Positions 44,595 to 52,310 of a DNA stretch of 52,343 nucleotides are shown here, piece after piece (the stretch's first letter is position 1; the number at the start of each line of letters is the position of its first letter). The stretch is taken from NCBI GenBank assembly GCA_934394815.1, contig CAKRRD010000016.1, forward strand, positions 1-52,343, read 5' to 3'. Source of the DNA: an uncultured Acetatifactor sp. Lineage in GTDB: Bacteria; Bacillota; Clostridia; Lachnospirales; Lachnospiraceae. The notes beneath the pieces are model-generated. The model saw only the letters and a list, made by a program, of their open reading frames with translations. It did no database searches and was not told where the DNA came from. A program made the translations under genes and the position numbers.

Positions 44595-46303
44595 GACTGC
44601 GTCTGACCTCCCTGCTGTTCCTTTTCAGAAGTATCTCCGTTACCGGGGCCACCCTGTGGCATCTCACCGTTTTCCGGCTTTTCTCCGCTGCCGGGAGCGC
44701 CTCCCGGGCCGCCCTGGGGCATGGCATCGTCTCCTGAGCCATTCCCGGGTCTGCCCTGCATGCTTTGCTGTAACTGTTCCATCTCTTCGTCTGTCATACC
44801 GAATACCACAGTGACGGATTCATTGGCGCTTAAGCTGTTTTCCTCATCTTCCGCGGTGATCTGTACCGTCACACTGTAGGTAACACTGGTACGGCTGCTG
44901 GAAGAGGATACCGGATCGATGGCTGTGATCACGCCGGTAAATCCGCTGCCTGCGGAAGACTGCACGTAAGCGCTGTCACCTACGGTCAGCTTGGCAATAT
45001 CCGACTGCTCCACCGATACGGTGACTGTCAGTTCCTTCGGATTACTGTAAGCAAATACCACCGCATCGGAAGTCAGATCCTGTTCCGCCCGTACCATAGT
45101 CCGCAGGATCGTACCATCTTCGGACGCATAGAAATATCCATCCCCTACGCTGCTTTCGAACAATTCCAGATTCGTTTTGGCATCTTCATAGGTACTTTTC
45201 AGCGCCGCCAGATCGGACTGCGCCTTTTCGACAGTGGTGTTATAATCGCTCTCTGCCCGTTCTGCACTGGACAGGGATGTCTCATAGGTCAGCTTTGCCT
45301 GTGCCAGCTGGATCTCATAATTTTCCTTTGCCTCCGTGACAGCCTGTTGGAGACTGGGAAGCTTTAACTGTAATGTCTGAAGTTCAAAGGCCGCATTGGT
45401 CAATGCATCCTCATATTTTTCCTGCGCCTCATCCAGACCCTTCAGATTCTGTTCCAGAATACTGTATAAGGATGATAACGTGCTGACGTAAGTACTGCCG
45501 CCCTGTGCATTATTTCCGGAGACATCGCCGCCGATCTGCACCGACCCACCGTTTCCGCCGGTGACCTGGGACCAACTGACCCCCCATTCGTTCATCTTGT
45601 CCGTCAAGGCTTTCAGGTTCTCGTCATAGATCGCCTGATACTCATCTACCTTGAAATAACTCTTATACGAACCGTCGTTGACGTAGGATTCGTACTCTGC
45701 AATGTCGTCCTCGGCATCCTGCAATTCCTCTTCGGCTTTTGTCACGGCACTTTGCAGACTTTCCACGGTCTCATCATAGACTTCCTTCGCCTGCTGTCCG
45801 GTAAGAACAGTGCTGTCTTTCGTGTACTCCGCCGTGATCAGGTTCTGCTCATATTCAATGGCTCCGGTACGATAAGCCAGTTCTGCATCCTCCAATGCCC
45901 TCTCCAGTTCTTTTCTGGCTTCCTCCACGCTGTCCTCCGTAAGCTTCAGAATCTTGTCTCCGGCACTTACTTCTTCTCCGGAAACCGCATAGACTTCTTC
46001 AATCTCCAGCCCGGTGGCCAGATTTTCCACATCGAAAGTCTCTTCGGTAATGCCGACGTTGGTGACACCGGAAACCGCGATCATATCCTCCGTGAAGGTC
46101 AGTCCCGCCATGTTGCCCGGCAGGGAGAATTCCGACTGGCTGCTGTCCTTATGTAATATCACTACTGCGGCCACGGAACCGCCGCCCAGCGTAAGCACCA
46201 GCACCAGTGCAACAATGATCCACTTTTTATGGCCTTTTCTCTCGTTCTCTTTTTTCTTATCCTTTTTGGAAAAAATCTTCTGTTTGATCTCTTTGTTCTT
46301 CAC
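44591..46303 (-). CDS. HlyD/MacA-type adaptor 3 with Gly/Pro/Met-rich tail
   Basis: A 570-residue adaptor, the first gene of the five-gene operon. The GTG start at 46301-46303 (MKNKEIKQKIFSKKDKKKEN) follows GGAGG by six bases; a longer frame upstream has no site. The Lys-rich N-terminus precedes a membrane helix (about 27-45). A coiled coil of about 250 residues and a beta-barrel region (VSVEQSDIAKLTVGDSAYVQ) follow. The last 60 residues are Gly/Pro/Met/Gln-rich (AMPQGGPGGAPGSGEK, NGEMPQGGPGNGD). Together with adaptors 1 and 2 it gives one operon three different adaptors for one permease. Confidence 0.85.
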   Translation of the reverse strand: MKNKEIKQKIFSKKDKKKENERKGHKKWIIVALVLVLTLGGGSVAAVVILHKDSSQSEFSLPGNMAGLTFTEDMIAVSGVTNVGITEETFDVENLATGLEIEEVYAVSGEEVSAGDKILKLTEDSVEEARKELERALEDAELAYRTGAIEYEQNLITAEYTKDSTVLTGQQAKEVYDETVESLQSAVTKAEEELQDAEDDIAEYESYVNDGSYKSYFKVDEYQAIYDENLKALTDKMNEWGVSWSQVTGGNGGSVQIGGDVSGNNAQGGSTYVSTLSSLYSILEQNLKGLDEAQEKYEDALTNAAFELQTLQLKLPSLQQAVTEAKENYEIQLAQAKLTYETSLSSAERAESDYNTTVEKAQSDLAALKSTYEDAKTNLELFESSVGDGYFYASEDGTILRTMVRAEQDLTSDAVVFAYSNPKELTVTVSVEQSDIAKLTVGDSAYVQSSAGSGFTGVITAIDPVSSSSSRTSVTYSVTVQITAEDEENSLSANESVTVVFGMTDEEMEQLQQSMQGRPGNGSGDDAMPQGGPGGAPGSGEKPENGEMPQGGPGNGDTSEKEQQGGQTQS

Positions 46304-46457
46304 GGCGAACCTCCGATTGTTATTCCGTCCAATATCCGTTGTTTTCTCAAGTATAGGGAAATTTTGTATTGATAAAGTGTTCATTTTGTGAAAAATCTGT
46401 GTTCTGTGTGGTTTTTCCCGGTTCACCGTTATACCGTCCACGCGGATAAAACATAAA

Positions 46458-46505
46458 AAGACAGTGTTACAGGCTCCCTTTTCAGGAAGTCTCTGACACT
46501 GTCTT
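46458..46505 (-). terminator. Terminator after the class II aldolase gene
   Basis: AAGACAGTGT (46458-46467) pairs with ACACTGTCTT (46496-46505); on the minus strand TTTTTAT follows. It insulates the aldolase from the efflux operon. Confidence 0.8.
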
Positions 46506-46576
46506 GTTTATAAGCTTACAAATTCGTGCTATCGCACTCTACATCCCGCTTCACCGCCAATTGTTTTCCCTGAGGC

Positions 46577-47302
46577 TTATTTATTTTCCCGGGAAATACA
46601 GATATCCTCCAGATTCTGTGCCCCCTCCGACCCGATGGGTCTGCCGCCTGTAGTGATCCCCCATCCGGCGCGGATGCGGATAATGTCGTCAATCTGTCCC
46701 TGGGACAGCAGGGTCTTTTTTCCTAAAATAAAGTTGTTCATCATCAGGATCTTCGCATAATATTCCGTGGTCTCCATGCGGTAGTAAGCCTGCATAAGGT
46801 TGTCCCCCCAGGTCAGCGCCCCGTGGTTCGCCAATAATACGGCATTATATTCCCGGCAATAGGGAGCCACCGCTTCCGGCACTTCCTCCGTTCCCGGCAG
46901 GGCAAAATGCACTAACGGCACACAGCCCAGTGACAACACCCCTTCCATCAGCACCGGCTCCTCCAGACTGATACCTGCGCAGGCAAACGCCGTTGCCGTC
47001 AAAGGATGGGCATGCACTACACCCTGTACCTTCGGGTTCTCTTGGAACACCCGAAGGTGCATTTTGATCTCGCTGGAAGGCTTATGGGTACCCTCCAACA
47101 CATTCCCCTCCAGATCCAGCTTCACCAGCATGTCCTCTGTCATGAAGCCTTTCGAGACTCCCGTGGGCGTCGCCCAGATCTCGTTATCCCCCACCTTACA
47201 GGAGATATTCCCGTCATTCGCCGCCACGAAGCCGCCCTGATACATCCTCCGGCCTACCTCCAGGATCATCTGTTTTGCCTGTACATCTGATATATATTCC
47301 AT
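46577..47302 (-). CDS. Class II aldolase/adducin family protein
   Basis: A 241-residue zinc aldolase of the L-fuculose/L-rhamnulose/ribulose-phosphate family. The site is Glu in PSSEIKMH, His-x-His in VVHAHPLTATAF and His in LLANHGALTWG. N-terminal FVAANDGNISCKVGDNEIWA and TPTGVSKG bind the substrate phosphate. The substrate cannot be assigned: no fucose, rhamnose or arabinose genes are nearby. It is monocistronic, with its own terminator. Confidence 0.88.
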   Translation of the reverse strand: MEYISDVQAKQMILEVGRRMYQGGFVAANDGNISCKVGDNEIWATPTGVSKGFMTEDMLVKLDLEGNVLEGTHKPSSEIKMHLRVFQENPKVQGVVHAHPLTATAFACAGISLEEPVLMEGVLSLGCVPLVHFALPGTEEVPEAVAPYCREYNAVLLANHGALTWGDNLMQAYYRMETTEYYAKILMMNNFILGKKTLLSQGQIDDIIRIRAGWGITTGGRPIGSEGAQNLEDICISRENK

Positions 47303-47332
47303 AATCTTCTCCTTTTCCGTTCCGGCATTGCA

Positions 47333-47427
47333 TTAATAAATTACCTTATTATCCTTCTCCAGCTGATACATTACGTCAGCATCTGGGAAAATGTAGTCTC
47401 CGGATACTTTTCCCCAGGTATTATAAC
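47333..47427 (-). pseudogene. C-terminal scrap of a paralogue of the gene at 49462-49995
   Basis: The minus-strand frame YNTWGKVSGDYIFPDADVMY then QLEKDNKVIY and a stop parallels the end of the 177-residue protein at 49462 (CWEYQQEKCPEIAFSQIDKV, LYQLDKEKGNKVIY). Upstream the frame has a stop and no homology. About 30 codons remain. The two copies flank the GGDEF gene. Confidence 0.6.
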
Positions 47428-47529
47428 ACATTTCCATTCTTTTTTTATGATACTAAAAACACTGATTACAGGAAAATATAATAATGGTCAAAACAACGTC
47501 ATCAGCAGGATACAATATCTTCTCGCATC

Positions 47530-47558
47530 TATACAAAAAGACTTCAAAATGCTATAAT
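47530..47558 (+). promoter_or_regulatory. Candidate promoter for the GGDEF gene
   Basis: TGCTATAAT (47550-47558) is an extended -10, with a weak TATACA 17 bases upstream of the hexamer, about 50 bases before the start. Confidence 0.45.
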
Positions 47559-47604
47559 TAAGTTGAAATCTTTTTGCCTACACATACTAAGGAAGCATAG
47601 CGCT

Positions 47605-49383
47605 ATGACACAGAAGAAAATCAAATTTTTTCATACTAAATGGCTGCTGCCGTTATGGGTACTTCTTATCGGCAGTATTGTCTTATATATGATCGCTCAC
47701 ATGGTACAGCAGGCCGACACCAGGCATCTCCGCGCTCTTGCGGAATTGAATGCTGTAACCTACGGTGATAGCATAATCGCAGATCTCAATGCTGGTATCA
47801 ACATCACAGATACACTGGAGCAGCTTCTGATCAGTGCGGACGGCAAAATTGACAAATTTGACACCATTGCCGACAGAATGATGGCAGATTACGTCCGGAG
47901 CATCCAGCTGGCTCCCGGAGGTATCGTAACAGATATCTATCCCGCCGAAGGCAACGAAGCAGGTAAAATAGACCTGATCCATGACAAATACCGCGGAGAG
48001 ACCGTAAATTACAGCATTGCCAATGATGCGCTTATCATACATGGTCCTTTTGAGCTGGAACAGGGAGGACACGTCCTTTCGATCCGTAATCCTGTTTTTT
48101 TACAGGATGAGACGGGAACTCCCTATTTTTGGGGCCTGACTATGGTTATCATCAAGGTTCCTGATATTTTTCAGCATTCCGCTGATGCCTTAACCAATTT
48201 CGATTATCAATACCGGCTATCGAAGACCATCTCACCTCTGACCGATGAATATACCGTGGTAGACCAGTCGGAGGAGACGCTGACGGATCCCGTCTCTTAT
48301 GATTTTACTCTGGGAGGCTGTAGCTGGAAGCTGGAAGTCATGCCCACCGTTGGCTGGAAGAACGACAAACTTTTACTTCTGGTAGTATTATGCGGCATTG
48401 CAGTGATCTTACTACTGGAGGTTCTCACGATATCTATGCTCCTCGTAGACGAGCAGCGCAAAAAATTCCGCAGACTCTCCCTGACGGATTCTATGACCGG
48501 ACTCTTAAATCGTACCGGGTTTAATTCGCAGCTGGAGGAGTATCTGGAAGGAAATAAGCAGAAAAACTGTGTCGGTATATTACTTGACGTGGATAATTTT
48601 AAATTTATCAATGATGTCTTTGGTCACACTACCGGCGATCAGGTTCTGTTGCAGCTTGCACAATCCTTAGTACAGACTTTTCCGGATAACTCCATTATTG
48701 CCAGAAACGGCGGTGATGAGTTCTGTATTATCCTGAAGGATTGCAATGCAGAAGAGGCTGCCCCAATGATAGACGCTTTCAGCAGGGCTTCCCGCTCTTT
48801 TTCAGCTAAAGGCATCGAACACAATTACAGCATTTCCCTGGGCTATGCGGAATACCCCGCCAATGCGGAAAAAGTCTCTGACATTCTCCGTTATGCCGAC
48901 ATTGCGCTCTATGAGGTAAAATTACAGGGAAAACATGGTGCCCTGGCCTACCGGCCGGATTTCCACAATTCCAAACGGACGCAGCTTGGTTTTTCGTTAT
49001 CGGATATTTCCGACAATCTGCCGGGTGCCTTTTTCATCTACCGGGCCGACAAGGAGGATGAACGCATCCTGTTTGCCAATCAGGAGATGCTTCAGCTGAC
49101 AGGCTGCACGGATCTGGATGATTTCATGCATTTTACGAAGCGGCAATTCCGTAATCTGGTACATCCCGAGGATCTGGCACAGGTAGAAGAAAGTATCTGG
49201 CATCAGATAGAATCCGGCATGAACGGATACAATGATTATGTCAAATACCGGCTTGCTGCCAAAGATGGAACTTATAAGACGATTCTGGATTATGGTCGTA
49301 TCGTGGAAAGTGAATATTATGGCTCGGTTTTCTATGTGTTAGTAGTGGATTACGATTTTATAGAATCCCATTATCATCATTAA
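47605..49383 (+). CDS. Diguanylate cyclase with CHASE sensor and C-terminal PAS
   Basis: A 592-residue membrane protein. A first helix lies at about residues 13-32, a CHASE-like extracellular sensor at about 50-240 (SIQLAPGGIVTDIYPAEGNE, HDKYRGETVNYSIANDALII), and a second helix at about 262-282. GGDEF follows with TDSMTGLLNRTGFNSQLEEY and the active RNGGDEFCIILKD. A PAS domain is at the C-terminus (FANQEMLQLTGCTDLDDFMH). The intact GGDEF predicts c-di-GMP synthesis; the RxxD inhibitory site is not seen, as the loop ahead reads TFPDNSIIARNGG. The start at 47605 follows AAGGAAG. Confidence 0.9.
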   Translation: MTQKKIKFFHTKWLLPLWVLLIGSIVLYMIAHMVQQADTRHLRALAELNAVTYGDSIIADLNAGINITDTLEQLLISADGKIDKFDTIADRMMADYVRSIQLAPGGIVTDIYPAEGNEAGKIDLIHDKYRGETVNYSIANDALIIHGPFELEQGGHVLSIRNPVFLQDETGTPYFWGLTMVIIKVPDIFQHSADALTNFDYQYRLSKTISPLTDEYTVVDQSEETLTDPVSYDFTLGGCSWKLEVMPTVGWKNDKLLLLVVLCGIAVILLLEVLTISMLLVDEQRKKFRRLSLTDSMTGLLNRTGFNSQLEEYLEGNKQKNCVGILLDVDNFKFINDVFGHTTGDQVLLQLAQSLVQTFPDNSIIARNGGDEFCIILKDCNAEEAAPMIDAFSRASRSFSAKGIEHNYSISLGYAEYPANAEKVSDILRYADIALYEVKLQGKHGALAYRPDFHNSKRTQLGFSLSDISDNLPGAFFIYRADKEDERILFANQEMLQLTGCTDLDDFMHFTKRQFRNLVHPEDLAQVEESIWHQIESGMNGYNDYVKYRLAAKDGTYKTILDYGRIVESEYYGSVFYVLVVDYDFIESHYHH

Positions 49384-49420
49384 AGGCATCCCCGGTTACT
49401 TCCGGAGATGCCTTCTCTCT
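49383..49420 (+). terminator. Terminator after the GGDEF gene
   Basis: AAGGCATC (49383-49390) pairs with GATGCCTT (49407-49414), followed by a T/C-rich stretch. Confidence 0.7.
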
Positions 49421-49461
49421 TCCTGGGATTCCGGCGCTCTCCTTTTCGTTCTATTGCTCAA

Positions 49462-49995
49462 TTAATATATTACTTTATTTCCTTTTTCCTTATCTAACTG
49501 ATACAGGACTTTATCTATCTGAGAAAATGCGATTTCCGGGCACTTCTCCTGTTGATACTCCCAACAATCTTTTACGTACTTGCGATAAAGTTCTGTCAGC
49601 ATGGGGATCTTCGTCATTGTTTTGGGATAATCCATAGCATATAGTTCCCGATATGCCCGCTGATCAATAATAGGGAATACCTCCGGGTAATAAAAATGCA
49701 ACACCGTACTTGCCATCGGAAGCTGCATTCCCTTCGTTTGCAGTAATTTTTCTATGACCTGTGCTGTCTTTTCATCCTCCAATGCCTGCAAAGGCGTTTT
49801 AATCTCCTTTAATGAAAAAATGGCATCTATCAGTTCCTCTGTCACCTGCGGTCTACGATTCATCTTCCACAGGACGATCTCGTTGATAATATCCCTGTTC
49901 TCCCGATAATCATCGGCTTCTACTGCCGATATGCGGTTCTGGATATCTGTTCCATCATCATATGTAAAACGGCTAAGTACTTCCTGATAATTCAT
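49462..49995 (-). CDS. Unknown protein, HhH-like helical
   Basis: A 177-residue cytoplasmic protein. The segment GMQLPMASTVLHFYYPEVFP then IIDQRAYRELYAM resembles the helix-hairpin-helix and following Asp region of DNA glycosylase (HhH-GPD) folds, in which PxASxxLHF is followed by FPIID. No catalytic Lys is identified, so activity is not predicted. A 31-residue ORF lies just upstream in the same direction. A decayed paralogue remains at 47333-47427. Confidence 0.5.
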   Translation of the reverse strand: MNYQEVLSRFTYDDGTDIQNRISAVEADDYRENRDIINEIVLWKMNRRPQVTEELIDAIFSLKEIKTPLQALEDEKTAQVIEKLLQTKGMQLPMASTVLHFYYPEVFPIIDQRAYRELYAMDYPKTMTKIPMLTELYRKYVKDCWEYQQEKCPEIAFSQIDKVLYQLDKEKGNKVIY

Positions 49996-50012
49996 AGTTT
50001 GTCACCTCAATG

Positions 50013-50108
50013 TCAGTTGGCATTCATGCCGTATTCTTTCGTACCCAGTTTTCTTTTCCATAAGCTTTCCGCATTTATTAAAATATCTGAAAAATGTAAA
50101 AGTGCCAT
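50013..50108 (-). CDS. Possible 31-residue leader or small protein
   Basis: MALLHFSDILINAESLWKRK and LGTKEYGMNAN is preceded by AAGGAGATATTTC, an excellent ribosome site, and ends 18 bases before the next ATG. Upstream is TATAAT on the minus strand (50207-50212). It may be a small protein or a leader ORF that couples to the HhH-like gene. The intergenic 50109-50245 otherwise has no gene that I see. Confidence 0.35.
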   Translation of the reverse strand: MALLHFSDILINAESLWKRKLGTKEYGMNAN

Positions 50109-50245
50109 GAAATATCTCCTTTTTATTGAAGTATCACTTAATGCATTTTATTTAATCGAATTCGCCGTTCGCCAATTATGCAAGCATATTGGCTCACTTG
50201 CGCTCATTATATCATATTTCAATCCTTTTCTATGTAATATTTCTC

Positions 50246-50300
50246 TTGATTATACGCTTTGCGTACGTTATATTATTTATAAGTCCATACGCTTTGCGTA
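50246..50300 (+). promoter_or_regulatory. Promoter with two identical 13-bp palindromic operators
   Basis: TTGATT (50246-50251) and TATATT (50269-50274) have a 17-base spacer. The palindrome TACGCTTTGCGTA fills the spacer (50253-50265) and recurs exactly at 50288-50300, centre to centre 35 bases, before the ribosome site. Two sites spanning the promoter predict tight autorepression by the HTH protein at 50319. Confidence 0.8.
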
Positions 50301-50318
50301 TATATTCAAGGAGGTAAA

Positions 50319-50531
50319 ATGAATACACAAGATACTTTGATAAAACTAAGAACCAGCACAGGAATGACCCGAAAAGAGTTTTGCCAATATTTCGGAATTC
50401 CCTACCGCACTTTACAGGATTGGGAGTTAGGAAACCGTACTATGCCAGATTATTTATTGCGCTTAATGATATATAAAATTAAGATAGAACAATTACATAG
50501 CCAAGATACCACCTCCGATTCAGGTAAATAA
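50319..50531 (+). CDS. Small HTH regulator (70 residues)
   Basis: A single HTH domain: LIKLRTSTGMTRKEFCQYFG then IPYRTLQDWELGNRTMPDYL. AAGGAGG sits four bases before the ATG. The size and the WELGNRTMPDYLLRLM end match the small clostridial XRE/YdaS-like proteins often linked to toxin-antitoxin or phage genes. It lies 160 bases before a higBA locus. It probably binds the twin operators upstream. Confidence 0.8.
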   Translation: MNTQDTLIKLRTSTGMTRKEFCQYFGIPYRTLQDWELGNRTMPDYLLRLMIYKIKIEQLHSQDTTSDSGK

Positions 50532-50552
50532 GTAATATTTCATAGGAACATC

Positions 50553-50581
50553 TTGACAATATGTTGTATTCAACATATTGT
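50553..50581 (+). promoter_or_regulatory. higBA promoter with 11-bp palindrome
   Basis: TTGACA (50553-50558) overlaps an inverted repeat ACAATATGTTG-TATT-CAACATATTGT (50556-50581). A -10 (TATTGT at 50576, or TAATAT at 50581) follows. This is a typical self-regulating TA operator. The ATG of the toxin remnant lies inside it. Confidence 0.7.
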
Positions 50582-50740
50582 AATATTAACAGAGTTTTCT
50601 ACTTCTTTTTTATAGATCAAAAAGTTGTATTAACCAATGGTTTCATTAAAAAAACGAATAAAACACCGATTGCGGAGAAACTTTTAGCACAAAAATATAA
50701 GGATGATTATGAGCGGAGGTATGGCAATGAGCAATTATAG
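50561..50740 (+). pseudogene. HigB/RelE-type toxin, N-terminally truncated
   Basis: The frame MLYSTYCNINRVFYFFFIDQ then KVVLTNGFIKKTNKTPIAEK and LLAQKYKDDYERRYGNEQL matches the last half of HigB/RelE toxins, which run about 110 residues. The catalytic N-terminal half is missing; only 59 codons remain from the ATG at 50561. It overlaps the higA start by 14 bases, as in intact loci. A short expressed remnant cannot be excluded. Confidence 0.7.
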
Positions 50741-51020
50741 GGCTTATAAGGAAAAAGCTTTACAAAATCCTGAGGTAAAAACCGAATATGATGCTCTCCA
50801 GGCAGAATACGACATCATCCAATCATTAATTGATGCAAGAGCAAATCAAAATATTACACAAAAAGAGTTATCTCTTAAAACAGGAATTCCACAGGCTGAC
50901 ATAAGCAGAATAGAAAACGGTACCCGGAATCCCAGTTTGAGTACGCTGAAAAAGCTGGCTCAGGGACTGGGGATGCAATTAAGACTTGAATTTATTCCCG
51001 ACTCCGCGAAAAAAGTATAA
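50727..51020 (+). CDS. higA: HigA-type antitoxin (XRE family)
   Basis: A 97-residue antitoxin. The N-terminal helical part (SNYRAYKEKALQNPEVKTEY) precedes an HTH (NITQKELSLKTGIPQADISR, then IENGTRNPSLSTLKKLAQGL). The end GMQLRLEFIP is typical of the HigA group that follows HigB. The ATG at 50727 has GGAGG seven bases upstream, inside the toxin remnant. Since the toxin is truncated, the antitoxin may now act only as a regulator or protect against other toxins. Confidence 0.85.
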   Translation: MSNYRAYKEKALQNPEVKTEYDALQAEYDIIQSLIDARANQNITQKELSLKTGIPQADISRIENGTRNPSLSTLKKLAQGLGMQLRLEFIPDSAKKV

Positions 51021-51056
51021 AAACAAATATAGCAAAAGATAATTAACGAATAGCAA

Positions 51057-51093
51057 AAATTCCTTCGGGGCATACTGATTCCGGAGGAATTTT
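51057..51093 (+). promoter_or_regulatory. Hairpin holding the ribosome site of the DUF438 gene
   Basis: AAATTCC (51057-51063) pairs with GGAATTT (51086-51092), with CGG/CCG inside. The GGAGG ribosome site (51083-51087) lies within the stem, ten bases before the ATG at 51097. TTTTT follows, so it may also act as a weak terminator for higA or as an attenuator. Confidence 0.5.
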
Positions 51094-51096
51094 TAT

Positions 51097-52296
51097 ATGA
51101 AAGATCAAATCAAGTCTTACTTACAACGTTTGACTCACGGAGAAACTCTTGAAAATGTCCAGGCGGATTTCGTCCGGGAATGTAAGGATGTGGATCCTGC
51201 CGAGATTATGCATGCCGAGCAGGAACTGCTGCGGGAGGGTACTTCCATCGAAGAATTGCAGCGGCTCTGTGATGTGCATTCCGCCCTGTTCCATGGCTCC
51301 ACCACAGAGGAAAAAATCGCCAATGTCGAAAACATGAAAGATCAGCGTCTCTCCGCTGCTGCTGCCCTGATCCAGATCTCCGGACATCCCCTACAGACTT
51401 TTACGCTGGAAAATGCAGCTCTGGAAAAGCTGATTGCCCGTGCGAGACAGGCATTGGAAAATAATGGAATTACCGATGAACTGCTTGACGAGCTGCGCCA
51501 GATCGCTATCCACTATGCCAGAAAGGGAGACTTACTTTATCCACATTTGAAGGTGCAATATGGGATCAGCGGTCCCTCTGCGGTCATGTGGACAGTAGAT
51601 GATGAGATCCGGGATGAACTGAATGCCCTTGCAAAACAAAAAGACCAAAAAGAAACCGATGCATGGAAACAACGTTTGAACGCCGTATTGACCCGCATGG
51701 AAGAAATGATCTACAAGGAATCCAATATCCTCTTCCCCAACTGCGCACTGAATTTCTCGGAGGAGGAATGGTATCACATCTACCGGGATGCCAAAGATTA
51801 TGCGGAATGCTTCGGTATCCGAGGTGACAGTTGGGAGGCTGCGGAAGCACATCTGGCTGACACTGCCTCTACGGTTGGCACCATGTCTGCGGAACATGCT
51901 TTTGCAGATGGTGAGACCAGAATCCACCTTCCCGGCGGCAGTCTGACCCTGTCACAGCTGACCGCCATGTTGAATACGATTCCTTTGGAGATTACCTTCG
52001 TGGACATCGATAATGTCAATCGTTATTTTAACGAAGGCCCCAAGGTATTCAAACGTCCCGGCATGGCATTGGGCCGTGAGGTCTTCACCTGTCATCCGCC
52101 TAAAATCGAAGAACGGGTTCGCCGCATTATCGGAGAATTCCGCGCAGGGAATCTGGACCAGGTACCGGTCTGGATGGACAAGGGCGGCCGGACATTCTTA
52201 GTGACTTATTACGCTGTCCGGGATAAGCAGGAGCAATATCTTGGAACACTGGAACTGGTACAGGATATGGAATTCGCAAAAGAGCACTTCCGCTAG
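51097..52296 (+). CDS. DUF438 / hemerythrin / PAS protein
   Basis: A 399-residue cytoplasmic protein. DUF438 is at residues 1-70 (LLREGTSIEELQRLCDVHSA). A hemerythrin-like helical bundle spans about 80-220, with iron ligands plausible in SGHPLQTFTLENAALEKL, AIHYARKGDLLYPHLK and YKESNILFPNC. A PAS-like domain covers about 270-395 (ITFVDIDNVNRYFNEGPKVF). This architecture is common in anaerobic Firmicutes and suggests sensing or handling of oxygen, NO or redox state. Its exact role is not established. It ends in a terminator that overlaps the stop. Confidence 0.88.
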   Translation: MKDQIKSYLQRLTHGETLENVQADFVRECKDVDPAEIMHAEQELLREGTSIEELQRLCDVHSALFHGSTTEEKIANVENMKDQRLSAAAALIQISGHPLQTFTLENAALEKLIARARQALENNGITDELLDELRQIAIHYARKGDLLYPHLKVQYGISGPSAVMWTVDDEIRDELNALAKQKDQKETDAWKQRLNAVLTRMEEMIYKESNILFPNCALNFSEEEWYHIYRDAKDYAECFGIRGDSWEAAEAHLADTASTVGTMSAEHAFADGETRIHLPGGSLTLSQLTAMLNTIPLEITFVDIDNVNRYFNEGPKVFKRPGMALGREVFTCHPPKIEERVRRIIGEFRAGNLDQVPVWMDKGGRTFLVTYYAVRDKQEQYLGTLELVQDMEFAKEHFR

Positions 52297-52310
52297 GACA
52301 GTGCTCTTTT
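52278..52310 (+). terminator. Terminator overlapping the DUF438 stop codon
   Basis: AAAAGAGCACT (52278-52288) pairs with AGTGCTCTTTT (52300-52310), 11 bp with an 11-base loop. The left arm lies in the last codons. Confidence 0.8.

Noticed and set aside
49999..50322. Plus-strand open frame of 107 codons across the promoter region
   Set aside because: It overlaps the twin operators and the ribosome site of the HTH gene and has no homology that I can see.
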